Source: Gammaproteobacteria bacterium
GTDB lineage: Bacteria; Pseudomonadota; Gammaproteobacteria; Pseudomonadales; Azotimanducaceae
NCBI GenBank assembly: GCA_018666555.1
Contig: JABIZD010000104.1
Coordinates: forward strand, 16,103 to 80,102
Reading direction: 5' to 3'
Length of the DNA stretch: 64,000 nt
The translations under genes and the position numbers were made by a program. Of the stretch, positions 1 to 8,579 are shown one piece after another. The notes beneath the pieces are model-generated. The model did no database searches and had not been told where the DNA came from. It worked only from the letters and a program-made list of their open reading frames with translations. The first letter of the stretch is position 1, and each line of letters opens with the position of its first letter.

Positions 1-1
1 T

Positions 2-475
2 TTAAATGGGGCAGCCGCAGGCTATGGTATGGATGTTGCCCTGCTTTGCGATATTCGTATCGCCGCCGATACCGCTAAAATGGCCGCTGTTACCGCTAAG
101 CGGAATGTCGTGCCTGAGAGCGGCGGTACCTGGTTATTACCCAGATTAATAGGCTGGGCCAAAGCAGCAGAACTCTACTACAGAGCCCGAACCGTTGGCG
201 CCGAAGAGTGCCTGTCGCTAGGTCTGGTAAACACTATTGTCCCCGCTGAGGAATTGATGCCAACTGCAATGCAGTGGGCAGAGGAGATTGCAGACAATGC
301 GCCGATGGCAGTACAGACGACGAAGCGCATGATGAGGATGGGCATGGAAGAATCTTATGATACTGCGGTCGACCATTTAATGGCCCATCTAGGTGGGATG
401 TTCCATAGTGAAGATTTCAAGGAAGGTGTGCAGGCCTTCATTGAAAAACGGAAACCGGAATTTACTGGCCGTTAA
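2..475 (+). CDS. Enoyl-CoA hydratase/isomerase family protein, 3' part (5' end outside window)
   Basis: The frame is open from the first bases of the window, so this is the C-terminal part of a crotonase-fold protein; a methionine at position 29 is internal. The visible part begins with the oxyanion-hole helix (NGAAAGYGMDVALLCD) and continues through a PESGGTWLLPRLIG segment and the usual C-terminal helices, ending in the family's typical KRKPEFTGR tail. Members act on acyl-CoA thioesters in the cytoplasm. The usual first hydratase glutamate aligns with Asp here, and a Glu sits in the PESGG turn, as in several isomerase-like or uncharacterised crotonases. The exact reaction cannot be assigned. 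It is convergent with the aldehyde dehydrogenase gene downstream. Confidence 0.85.
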   Translation, partial: LNGAAAGYGMDVALLCDIRIAADTAKMAAVTAKRNVVPESGGTWLLPRLIGWAKAAELYYRARTVGAEECLSLGLVNTIVPAEELMPTAMQWAEEIADNAPMAVQTTKRMMRMGMEESYDTAVDHLMAHLGGMFHSEDFKEGVQAFIEKRKPEFTGR

Positions 476-522
476 TATCAAGATTTCATCTGGTCAGGTG
501 AAAAACAAAAATAGTAGATGAT

Positions 523-567
523 CTAAACCTGCGTCAGTCTTTGTTTTAGCTGGCTGCGCAGGTTTAG
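523..567. terminator. Perfect 11-bp inverted repeat between convergent genes, possible terminator
   Basis: CTAAACCTGCG (523-533) is repeated as its exact reverse complement CGCAGGTTTAG (557-567), with a 23-nt loop. It lies between the ends of the convergent crotonase and aldehyde dehydrogenase genes. No T-run follows directly on either strand, although the minus strand has a T-rich stretch about 10 nt past the stem. A transcription-end hairpin is the simplest reading, but it is not a textbook intrinsic terminator. Confidence 0.4.
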
Positions 568-669
568 CCACCATTGCTGCCCTAATTTTCTGCTTTTTAC
601 TTTAGATGAATTGCAGGACAATCCGGTTGCCGCATGGCCAGCATCCCAGAGCCCCAGCTACTGCATAAT

Positions 670-2082
670 TCAACTTGCTTTTTTGTAGGGGGGGCCCATT
701 TTCGCGACCAGTTTTGAGACAACGCTTGACTGACGATAGACTGATTTGGTGTGACTGAAAGTTTTGAATCCATCTATACCATGATAGGCACCCATACCAC
801 TGGGGCCAACGCCTCCAAAGGGAAGGTTTTCCTGGGCGACATGCATGATGACGTCATTGACGGTGACTCCACCAGAGGTTGTTTTTTCCAGCACTGCGGT
901 TTCCTCGCGGCGGTCTTTACCAAAATAGTAGAGCCCTAGAGGGCGGTCATGGCTATTGACATAATCAATAGTCTCATCAACCTCCTGGTAAGATTTGATC
1001 GGTAGAATCGGCCCAAAAATCTCTTCCTGCATTACTAGCATGTCGTCTGTCGGGTCGATAATCAGGGTCGGCGGAATTTTATGGTTTTGCTGTTGTGAGA
1101 AATCTTCTTCTGCTGGGTTGATTTTGACTACTTGCGCGCCTTTAGCTTCAGCATCATTAACATAGTTATTTAATCGACTGAAATGCCGATCATTGACTAC
1201 AGAAGTGTAGTCGGGGTTATCTTTAATATGCGGATACATATCAGCGATGGTCGCCTGCGCTGCTGCAACGAACTCTTCTCTGCTTTCTTCAGGCAGCATC
1301 ACATAGTCTGGTGCCAGACAGATTTGACCTGCGTTCATGGTTTTCCCGGTCATCACATTTCTGGCGGCGAGGGCAATATCGGCGCTTCGGCCAACGATAA
1401 CAGGAGACTTGCCACCCAATTCTAAAGTGACAGGTACCAGGTTTTCAGCGGCAGAACGCATCACATGGCGAGCGATAGCAGTAGCGCCGGTAAACAAGAG
1501 ATGATCGAAGGGTAGACTGCTGAAGTTGCTGCCAACCTCGGACCCGCCGGTGAAAACAGCCAATTCATCCCTGTCAAAGGCTGCCTCCAGGGTCGATTTC
1601 ATCAGTTCTGATGTTATTGGTGTGAATTCTGATGGTTTAATCATGGTTCGGTTGCCAGCCCCAAAGACGCCAGCCAGGGGAGAAAATGTCAGTTGTACGG
1701 GAAAGTTCCAAGGACTGATGCAGCCGACTACGCCCAGGGGCTGATATTCAATGTGACTTCTACCTCCTAGCAGATTAAAGGGAAACGTTGTCGGTCTTTT
1801 TTCTGGTTTCATCCAGCTGTGCAGATGTTTGATAGCATGCTTGAGCGGGCCGATCGCGCCGTCGACGTCGGTCATCTTGGATTGCTGGATACTTCGATTA
1901 CCAAAATCTTCAGACATGGCCTCGCAGAACTCGCTTGAATTGTTTTCGAGGACACTGATGGCTCTATTCAACCGGTCGATCCTAACCTTTGCGGAAACGG
2001 CACCTGCTTTAATATGGGCTTTTTTCTGCAGTTCCAGTATATTGCTCATGTCATCGTTACTGCTGAGATTAGATTCACTCAT
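670..2082 (-). CDS. Coniferyl aldehyde dehydrogenase-like NAD(P)-dependent aldehyde dehydrogenase
   Basis: This 470-residue cytoplasmic aldehyde dehydrogenase oxidises an aldehyde to its carboxylic acid with NAD(P)+. Family landmarks are in order: PWNFPVQL near 125-131, the cofactor-loop segment FTGATAIARHVM near 197-208, general-base Glu221 in LELGGK, and nucleophile Cys255 in AGQICLAP. The short N-terminus and sequence resemble coniferyl-aldehyde dehydrogenases (CalB type). That group also contains enzymes for long-chain or other aldehydes, so the substrate is not settled. ATG start at 2080-2082. The acetyltransferase gene lies immediately upstream on the same strand, 14 bp away, so the two may be co-transcribed. 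Confidence 0.85.
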   Translation of the reverse strand: MSESNLSSNDDMSNILELQKKAHIKAGAVSAKVRIDRLNRAISVLENNSSEFCEAMSEDFGNRSIQQSKMTDVDGAIGPLKHAIKHLHSWMKPEKRPTTFPFNLLGGRSHIEYQPLGVVGCISPWNFPVQLTFSPLAGVFGAGNRTMIKPSEFTPITSELMKSTLEAAFDRDELAVFTGGSEVGSNFSSLPFDHLLFTGATAIARHVMRSAAENLVPVTLELGGKSPVIVGRSADIALAARNVMTGKTMNAGQICLAPDYVMLPEESREEFVAAAQATIADMYPHIKDNPDYTSVVNDRHFSRLNNYVNDAEAKGAQVVKINPAEEDFSQQQNHKIPPTLIIDPTDDMLVMQEEIFGPILPIKSYQEVDETIDYVNSHDRPLGLYYFGKDRREETAVLEKTTSGGVTVNDVIMHVAQENLPFGGVGPSGMGAYHGIDGFKTFSHTKSVYRQSSVVSKLVAKMGPPYKKAS

Positions 2083-2096
2083 AGTTGATTTCCTTG

Positions 2097-2657
2097 TTAA
2101 TTGGCCGGCTCAGGATAAAGAGCATATACGAAAGCGTCCTGATTTTCGTCTGTGCTGACATAGCTATGGCTAGTTGTGCCTTCAAATTGGGCCTTTACAT
2201 TGATGGCAACCTGCCGACTGGCCATATTACGAGTCGACATTACAATCTCGAGTCGCTTAAAGCGTAGATATCTTTCACTATAGCTAAACAATCCTAATGC
2301 TGATTCGGTAGCAAAACCGCGATTGCAATACTCCGAATGAATCCAATAGCCGAGGTTTGCCGTGTCTTTCTTGGCGATGGTATTTAAGCCTACACTACCG
2401 ATCAACTGTCCAGATAATTTTTCTATTATCACAAAGGTAAAATGTTCCTTGAGTTGCCATTTGGCTCTTGCTTGTGTGATCCAGGTGGTTGCATCCTTTA
2501 AACCGTAGGTAGGATGGCACCAGGGCATAAATCGAGACAATTCCGGCTTAGATGCCTGAACAGCAGCACAGACCAGGATGTTGTCCTCAGCCAAGAGTGA
2601 CCTGATGAGCAGGCGTTTTGTCTCAAATTGTGGAGGTGTATCGGACAGATTAGTCAT
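2097..2657 (-). CDS. GNAT-family N-acetyltransferase (RimJ/RimL type)
   Basis: This 186-residue protein has the N-terminal ETKRLLIRSLLAED strand typical of RimJ/RimL-like acetyltransferases and the central IGSVGLNTIAKKDTANLGYWIH core. It continues with a CNRGFATESALGLFSYS helix, corresponding to the acetyl-CoA pyrophosphate-binding segment. Such proteins transfer an acetyl group to protein N-termini, small amines or antibiotics. The acceptor cannot be read from sequence. It lies upstream of the aldehyde dehydrogenase gene and is divergent from leuC. Confidence 0.8.
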   Translation of the reverse strand: MTNLSDTPPQFETKRLLIRSLLAEDNILVCAAVQASKPELSRFMPWCHPTYGLKDATTWITQARAKWQLKEHFTFVIIEKLSGQLIGSVGLNTIAKKDTANLGYWIHSEYCNRGFATESALGLFSYSERYLRFKRLEIVMSTRNMASRQVAINVKAQFEGTTSHSYVSTDENQDAFVYALYPEPAN

Positions 2658-2688
2658 TATTTGTCTGTTACTGAGCAGCAGATCATTA

Positions 2689-2716
2689 TTGGTCTCTTTG
2701 GATCCTAGGATATTTT
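2689..2716 (+). promoter_or_regulatory. Possible sigma-70 promoter of the leuCD-cimA block
   Basis: TTGGTC (2689-2694) and TATTTT (2711-2716) are separated by 16 nt, about 50 nt before the leuC GTG. Each box has two mismatches to consensus, so this is only a candidate. Confidence 0.25.
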
Positions 2717-2764
2717 GCAGTTCATGTTAAACTTGCCGCTTCGCAAAATCAGGGTTCAAAAGCC

Positions 2765-4183
2765 GTGGGAAAGAATTTATACCAAAAAATCTGGGAAAGC
2801 CATGTGGTTAGTCAACTCGATAGTGGGCAATATCAGCTCTTTATCGGCTTGCATCTGATACACGAGGTGACTAGCCCACAAGCCTTCGGCATGCTCAGTG
2901 ATAAAGGCCTGCGGGTAGCCTATCCGGGCCGCACCTTCGCTACGGTTGACCATATTATTCCCACCACGGACCAGGCTCGACCGTTGCAGGATGAGATGGC
3001 TGAAAAAATGATAACTGTGTTGAGTGATGCGTGTAGTGATAATGGCATTGAATTTTTTGCTCCAAATTCGGGTCGCCAGGGGATAGTCCATGTGGTTGGA
3101 CCCGAGTTAGGTCTTACCCAGCCAGGAATGACCATCTGTTGCGGTGATAGCCATACCTCAACGCATGGCGCCTTTGGTTGTATTGCCCTCGGTATTGGTA
3201 CTAGCCAGGTGAGAGATGTGCTTGCAAGCCAGACGCTGGCTATGGACCCGCTGAAGGTGCGTCGCATTCGTGTCGAAGGAAGTTTGTCTCCAGGTGTCAC
3301 AGCAAAAGATGTGATACTTCACATCATTCGTACGCTCGGGGTGAACGGTGGAGTAGGCTTTGCGTATGAGTATGCCGGAAAGGTCATAGAGTCAATGACT
3401 ATGGAAGAGCGCATGACTATCTGCAATATGAGTATTGAGGGAGGCGCTCGTTGTGGCTATATCTGTCCTGATGACGTCACTATTGACTATTTAAGGAATC
3501 GTGAGCGAGTTCCTAAAGGGGAGGAATTTGATGTTGCTGCAGGAAAGTGGCTTTCCTATGGCAGTGATGCGGACGCGGTTTTCGATGATGAAGTCGTAAT
3601 TGATGGTGGATCGATTCAACCCACGGTGACATGGGGTGTGACACCAGGCCAGGCAATATCGGTTACTGAATTAGTTCCAGACCCTGAGGAACTGTCCGGT
3701 CTGGATAAGAATTTGGTATCTGATGCGCTGGCTTACATGCAACTGCAGGCAAATCAACCCATCGCTGGCGTGCGCATAGATGTTGCATTTCTCGGCAGCT
3801 GTACTAACGGCCGGTTAAGTGACTTTGAAGAGGTCGCAGGATATATCAAGGGCCGCCAGGTTGCTGATCATGTTCGTGCTATTGCCGTGCCCGGATCAGA
3901 GCAGGTTGATTTGGAAGCAAGGCGTCTGGGATTACATGAGATATTTGAAGCTGCCGGTTTTGAGTGGCGGATGCCGGGTTGTTCAATGTGCCTGGCAATG
4001 AATCCGGATAAACTGGTAGGAGATGAAGTTTGTGCTTCGAGTTCCAACCGAAACTTCATTGGCAGGCAGGGTTCCTCAACAGGAAGGACTATTTTGATGA
4101 GTCCAGTGATGGTGGCCGCAGCCGCTATTGAAGGACAAGTCAGTGATGTTAGGACGACGTTCAACCTGGGAGCGGGCAAATGA
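2765..4183 (+). CDS. leuC: 3-isopropylmalate dehydratase large subunit
   Basis: LeuC (472 aa) is the [4Fe-4S]-containing large subunit of isopropylmalate isomerase. With LeuD it interconverts 2- and 3-isopropylmalate in leucine synthesis, and it can also convert citramalate to 3-methylmalate. Cluster ligands are visible as Cys346 (GSCTNGR) and Cys406/Cys409 (PGCSMC). The N-terminus [14 protein letters not shown] matches the family, which supports the GTG start at 2765 although no strong ribosome site precedes it. leuD overlaps by 4 bp and cimA follows. leuB and leuA are not in the window. In Pseudomonas leuCD usually sits near leuB-asd; here asd is about 33 kb away. Confidence 0.97.
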   Translation: MGKNLYQKIWESHVVSQLDSGQYQLFIGLHLIHEVTSPQAFGMLSDKGLRVAYPGRTFATVDHIIPTTDQARPLQDEMAEKMITVLSDACSDNGIEFFAPNSGRQGIVHVVGPELGLTQPGMTICCGDSHTSTHGAFGCIALGIGTSQVRDVLASQTLAMDPLKVRRIRVEGSLSPGVTAKDVILHIIRTLGVNGGVGFAYEYAGKVIESMTMEERMTICNMSIEGGARCGYICPDDVTIDYLRNRERVPKGEEFDVAAGKWLSYGSDADAVFDDEVVIDGGSIQPTVTWGVTPGQAISVTELVPDPEELSGLDKNLVSDALAYMQLQANQPIAGVRIDVAFLGSCTNGRLSDFEEVAGYIKGRQVADHVRAIAVPGSEQVDLEARRLGLHEIFEAAGFEWRMPGCSMCLAMNPDKLVGDEVCASSSNRNFIGRQGSSTGRTILMSPVMVAAAAIEGQVSDVRTTFNLGAGK

Positions 4184-4770
4184 GTACGCTTACTAAAATG
4201 GCTGGACGCGGTGTTTATGTCCAGGGTAATGATATTGATACCGATAGAATCATTCCGGCTCGTTATCTAAAATGTGTCACCTTTGATGAGTTAGGTCCGG
4301 GACTGTTCCGTGATGAGCGGTTTCATGATTCTGGTGAGTCAAAAGGGCATGTGCTTGATATGCCGGCGTACCAGGGAGCTGAGTTCCTAATCTCTGATGC
4401 TAATTTTGGTTGTGGGTCGAGTCGGGAACACGCGCCTCAGGCAATTCAGAAATTCGGTTTTAAAGCGGTTATTGCCGAATCGTTCGCAGAAATATTTCAT
4501 GGAAATTGTACGACCCTGGGAATTCCCTGTTTGATCATGGCTAAGGAAGCGCGCTCTGAGTTAGTTAAGTTGGTTCAGGAAAACCCGCAGGAAGAGTTAT
4601 TTTTCGATATTGAAACCCTGCAAATCAGCCTGCTTAACCAGTCCTTTGAGTTCACCATGAAAGAAAGCGTTAGAGAGGCTTTTTTATCTTCCAGTTATGA
4701 CCCGCTGGATGAACTCCTGCGGAATGCTGGCGCTGTCTCTAATGTCGCAGCAAGCCTCGGCTACGGTTAG
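4180..4770 (+). CDS. leuD: 3-isopropylmalate dehydratase small subunit
   Basis: LeuD (196 aa) is the swivelling small subunit that completes the active site of isopropylmalate isomerase. Recognisable segments are [15 protein letters not shown] near the start, which is substrate-side, and [14 protein letters not shown] in the middle. Length is normal for the proteobacterial LeuD (about 200 aa). The start codon overlaps the leuC stop (ATGA), indicating translational coupling and equal synthesis. cimA begins 12 bp downstream. Confidence 0.97.
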   Translation: MSTLTKMAGRGVYVQGNDIDTDRIIPARYLKCVTFDELGPGLFRDERFHDSGESKGHVLDMPAYQGAEFLISDANFGCGSSREHAPQAIQKFGFKAVIAESFAEIFHGNCTTLGIPCLIMAKEARSELVKLVQENPQEELFFDIETLQISLLNQSFEFTMKESVREAFLSSSYDPLDELLRNAGAVSNVAASLGYG

Positions 4771-4782
4771 GATAGTTCTACT

Positions 4783-6426
4783 ATGGCCGCAAAAAAAATT
4801 GAAATTTACGACACGACGCTTCGTGATGGCAATCAGGGGGAAGGAGTTAACCTCAGCTTGCATAACAAGCTTGATATTGCCAGGGCTCTGGATCATCTAG
4901 GCGTTGATTTCCTGGAAGGCGGTTGGCCTGGGTCAAACCCGAAAGATGATGATTTTTTTGTAGCATTCAGGGATATGGGTTTAAATCATGTCAGAGTGGC
5001 AGCCTTTGGCTCTACTCACCGGTCTGATAGCTTACCCGAAGACGATTTTTTCCTGGCTAAATTGGTCGAAGCTAATGCTGACCTAATGTGTATTTTTGGC
5101 AAGTCCTGGGATCTTCATGTAGAGCAGGCATTGCGCGTAACAGCAGATAGAAACCTTGAGATGATAGAAGGATCTATTGCTTATCTCGTTGAAACAACTA
5201 AAAAGCCGGTATTTTATGATGCCGAGCATTTTTTTGATGGCTTTAAAAGTGATCCTGGTTATACCTTAGCCTCACTTCAGGTTGCGCATGATGCTGGCGC
5301 AGAACGAATCATTCTTTGTGATACCAATGGCGGCATTCTACCCAGTGAAGTGCAAGTCGCAATCGAGGCTGTTCGCACCCTTATTCCTGATGCTCAGCTT
5401 GGCATTCATGTACATAATGATGGTGGGTTGGCTGTTGCTAATACGCTACAAGCGGTTTCAGCTGGCGCGGTTCAGGTTCAAGGTACTATTAATGGCATTG
5501 GTGAAAGATGTGGTAATGTTGACTTAACCTCGGTCATCAGTAACCTGGAGTTGAAACTGGGTTACCAGTGCCTGCCCCAGGGGCACATCAGCGGCTTGCA
5601 ATTGATTTCCAGGAAAGTCTGGGAAGTCCTGGCAATGGATGGACCATCCGGGCAGCCTTTTGTCGGCCGCTCCGCCTTTGCACATAAAGGTGGAGTACAT
5701 GTTTCTGCTGTCCAGCGTAACCCTGAAACCTATGAACATATCCCACCTGAAGTTGTAGGTAATAGCCGAAAAATTTTAATCAGCGAGCTTTCCGGTAGTT
5801 CCAACCTAAAGGCTAAACTTGCTAATCGATACCCCGAACTTGAAGGCAGGCAGGTCAGTCAGGGCATACTTGAAGAAGTACAGGACAAAGAACACTCAGG
5901 CTATTCTTATGAAAATGCTGATGGTAGTTTTGACTTGCTAGTGCGTCGTCACCTTGGCAGGTACCAGCCTTGTTTTGAGACCGTTTTCTACAGGATCTAC
6001 TCGCCTAGTAATGAGCTGGTTGCGGACCAGACTGATACTGAATTGGCGGGGACCATAGAAGCATCGGTGAAAGTTAGGGTTAAAGACTCAGAGATGCTTT
6101 GTGCTGCAGAAGGCAGTGGACCAATTGATGCTTTAAATCAGGCTCTGCGAAAAGCCCTGGAAGTCGAATACCCGGTGGTTCTTGATCTGCATTTGACTGA
6201 CTATAAGGTCCGGGTAGTCAATTCAACAGAAGAGACTGCGGCCAAAGTACGAGTCTTTCTAGAGCATCAGTTTGCTGGCGAAAGTTTCGGTACCATCGGT
6301 GTCAATGTCGATATAATCAAAGCCAGCTGGCTTGCTCTTACAGAGGCATACCATTATGCCCTCATGCAGCATAGTGACCACCTTGATGAGTTGCATACGG
6401 ATGAAGCTGAACAATCCAGTATCTAA
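4783..6426 (+). CDS. cimA: Citramalate synthase
   Basis: This 547-residue enzyme condenses pyruvate and acetyl-CoA to (R)-citramalate, the first step of threonine-independent isoleucine synthesis. The N-terminal DRE-TIM barrel opens with YDTTLRDGNQGEGV, which holds the catalytic Arg-Asp pair. It has the metal-binding HVHNDGG motif and the CimA-type VDFLEGGWPGSNPKD substrate segment that separates it from LeuA. A C-terminal regulatory LeuA-dimer domain follows (roughly residues 400-530), where isoleucine feedback usually acts. Its place directly after leuCD makes functional sense, since LeuCD (then LeuB) processes citramalate to 2-oxobutanoate. Confidence 0.93.
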   Translation: MAAKKIEIYDTTLRDGNQGEGVNLSLHNKLDIARALDHLGVDFLEGGWPGSNPKDDDFFVAFRDMGLNHVRVAAFGSTHRSDSLPEDDFFLAKLVEANADLMCIFGKSWDLHVEQALRVTADRNLEMIEGSIAYLVETTKKPVFYDAEHFFDGFKSDPGYTLASLQVAHDAGAERIILCDTNGGILPSEVQVAIEAVRTLIPDAQLGIHVHNDGGLAVANTLQAVSAGAVQVQGTINGIGERCGNVDLTSVISNLELKLGYQCLPQGHISGLQLISRKVWEVLAMDGPSGQPFVGRSAFAHKGGVHVSAVQRNPETYEHIPPEVVGNSRKILISELSGSSNLKAKLANRYPELEGRQVSQGILEEVQDKEHSGYSYENADGSFDLLVRRHLGRYQPCFETVFYRIYSPSNELVADQTDTELAGTIEASVKVRVKDSEMLCAAEGSGPIDALNQALRKALEVEYPVVLDLHLTDYKVRVVNSTEETAAKVRVFLEHQFAGESFGTIGVNVDIIKASWLALTEAYHYALMQHSDHLDELHTDEAEQSSI

Positions 6427-6460
6427 AAGTTAGCGAATTATCGCGTCGATGAGGCATTTG

Positions 6461-7483
6461 ATGGACTGGCAAAATCGCTGGCATCCGCTATTAGAACAAT
6501 GGGTTACTATTTCCAGTCACAGGGGGGCTAGGCCCTGGTCTGGAACGAAGGCTGATGCGAGTGAGATGCCTTTAGTGAACTATGACTCTGGCTGTCATCT
6601 GTGTCCTGGGAATAGGCGTATATCAGGAGAGATGAATCCGGATTACAATGCGGTTTTCGTGTTTGACAATGATCACCCTTCCTTTGATTTTCTAGCCCCG
6701 GTACCTGAATCACCGGGTAAATTTTACCAGAACTCGCAGGCTGCCGGTATTTGCCGGGTCATGTGCTATGACCCGAGGCATCAGGTTGCACTAAGTCAAT
6801 TGTCTGAACTTCAGGTAGAAGCTGTAGTAGATAACTGGGTTGAGCAGAGTTGTGAGTTGTATCAGGACAAGCAGATTAAAACTGTTTTCATCTTTGAAAA
6901 CCGGGGTGAGTTAGTCGGCGTTTCGAATCCACATCCGCATTGCCAGATTTATGCTGTGCCCTTTATTGTCGATACAATTGCTCGTGAACTTGCTGCTACG
7001 CAACGCTATCGGCAGCAAAAGAACTTGAACTTGTTTACCCAGATCATTCAGGCTGAGGAAGAAGATGGTAGGAGAATTCTGTTCTCAGATGAGTATTGGC
7101 TGGGCTTTGTACCGTATTTTGCAAAACTGCCTTACGAGATGTATCTACTACCAAGATCTGACATTGGTGATCTAAGAGATTGTTCAAAGGCCGAGATCAA
7201 GTCTCTGGCCAGGGCGCTCAAAATTCTTTTAACAGCTCTTGACCAGTTATGGAACCAACCTCAGCCTTATATCCTAACGATACATCAAGCCCCGGTATCT
7301 GAATCCGATATAAGTGATTACCGCTGTCATATCCAGATTCTCCCAATGATGCGAGCACCCGGATTACAGAAATTCCTGGCCGGAATGGAAACCGGTGCGG
7401 GGCAATTTTTGAATGATGGCTCTCCTGAGGAAAAAGCGGTTGAATTACTTCAGGCCCAGCGGCGTAATTCATCTGATTCATAG
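6461..7483 (+). CDS. galT: Galactose-1-phosphate uridylyltransferase
   Basis: GalT transfers UMP from UDP-glucose to galactose-1-phosphate through a uridylylated histidine. The active-site NPHPHCQIYA (canonical HPHxQ) and the zinc-site CHLCPGN are both present, and RWHPLLEQWVTISSHRGARPW is the family N-terminus. An in-frame ATG exists at 6449, but the ATG at 6461 follows GAGG with a 6-nt spacer and is preferred (340 aa, the usual GalT length). No galK, galE or galM is nearby; it sits 34 bp after cimA, an unusual neighbour. The HIT-like fold is shared with related nucleotidyltransferases, so a different sugar-1-phosphate acceptor is possible. Confidence 0.88.
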   Translation: MDWQNRWHPLLEQWVTISSHRGARPWSGTKADASEMPLVNYDSGCHLCPGNRRISGEMNPDYNAVFVFDNDHPSFDFLAPVPESPGKFYQNSQAAGICRVMCYDPRHQVALSQLSELQVEAVVDNWVEQSCELYQDKQIKTVFIFENRGELVGVSNPHPHCQIYAVPFIVDTIARELAATQRYRQQKNLNLFTQIIQAEEEDGRRILFSDEYWLGFVPYFAKLPYEMYLLPRSDIGDLRDCSKAEIKSLARALKILLTALDQLWNQPQPYILTIHQAPVSESDISDYRCHIQILPMMRAPGLQKFLAGMETGAGQFLNDGSPEEKAVELLQAQRRNSSDS

Positions 7484-7557
7484 CGACCGGCAATAGATGC
7501 GATTGTCTGCCAATTAGGATAAGGTTCTGCGATTGATCTTTGAAAATAGGAGCCGCT

Positions 7558-8565
7558 ATGAAAGTTGACAATCATCTAACCCCGAACTGGCAGAAAATAC
7601 CGCAACACGTTAAAACCCTTGAAGCAGAAGGTTATGATGGGGTTGGAACGGCTGAAATGAATCATGACCCGTTTATGCCACTGTTATTAGCTGCAGAGCA
7701 TAGCCAGAATATTGAACTACACACTGGTATTGCGGTGGCTTTTGCTCGTTCGCCAATGATTTTAGCGAACCTAGGACACGATCTGAATGCTTATTCTAAA
7801 GGTCGATTTACCATGGGTTTAGGCTCGCAGATAAGAGCGCACATCACTAAACGATTCAGCATGCCATGGGGTGCCCCGGCAGCACAGATGAAAGAACTCG
7901 TGCAAGCCATGCAGGCTATCTGGGCAAATTGGTACCAGGGCGAGCCGCTTAGGTTTGAAGGTAAGTATTACAGTCATACGCTTATGACCCCTGCCTTTAC
8001 ACCCCAGGACAAAGAGTATGGTGCTCCGAAAGTCATCTTAGCAGCGGTAGGACCCATCATGACGGAAATCGCAGCTGAGGTTGCTGATGGTTTGATTATT
8101 CATCCGTTTAGTAATGAAAAGTATATTCGTGAGGTTACCCTGCCTGCTGTTGAACGTGGATTGGCCAAATCAGGCCGCGTTCGGGAAAATTTTGAAATCA
8201 CTTACAGTCCTTTTATCGTTTCTGGCAAGGATGAATCCGCCTTCGAATCGGAAAAATCCGCTGCCCGGGCCCGAATTTCATTCTACGCGTCAACACCGGC
8301 TTACAAAGGTGTGTTGGGGGTTCATGGTTGGGGTGATCTGCAACCGGAATTAAATGCCATGTCAAAACAGGGTCTCTGGCAGGAGATGGCGGGCCTTGTT
8401 ACGGACGATATGCTGAACGCCTTTGGAGTTATGGGTGAGCCTGGCAATATAGTGTCTGAGATGCAAAAGCGTTATGGGGATTTCACCGATCGTACCGGGG
8501 GATCCTTTGGGTTCGTGGATGCAGACCAGCGACTGGACATGGTTGCTCAGTTGCGTAGCGCCTGA
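7558..8565 (+). CDS. LLM-class (luciferase-like, F420-type) oxidoreductase
   Basis: This 335-residue TIM-barrel protein belongs to the bacterial luciferase-like monooxygenase superfamily, close to the TIGR03617-type F420-dependent group. It shows the order expected: LEAEGYDGVGTAEMNHDPF, GIAVAFARSPMILA, SKGRFTMGLGSQIRAHITKRFSMPW and EVADGLIIHPFSNEKYI. Whether it uses F420 or FMN cannot be told here, and the substrate is unknown. A TTG at 7540 would add six residues, but the ATG at 7558 has AGGAG at 7548-7552 with ideal spacing and is chosen. It sits between galT and mtnA, 14 bp before mtnA. Confidence 0.8.
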   Translation: MKVDNHLTPNWQKIPQHVKTLEAEGYDGVGTAEMNHDPFMPLLLAAEHSQNIELHTGIAVAFARSPMILANLGHDLNAYSKGRFTMGLGSQIRAHITKRFSMPWGAPAAQMKELVQAMQAIWANWYQGEPLRFEGKYYSHTLMTPAFTPQDKEYGAPKVILAAVGPIMTEIAAEVADGLIIHPFSNEKYIREVTLPAVERGLAKSGRVRENFEITYSPFIVSGKDESAFESEKSAARARISFYASTPAYKGVLGVHGWGDLQPELNAMSKQGLWQEMAGLVTDDMLNAFGVMGEPGNIVSEMQKRYGDFTDRTGGSFGFVDADQRLDMVAQLRSA

Positions 8566-8579
8566 AACCAGTCTCAGTA

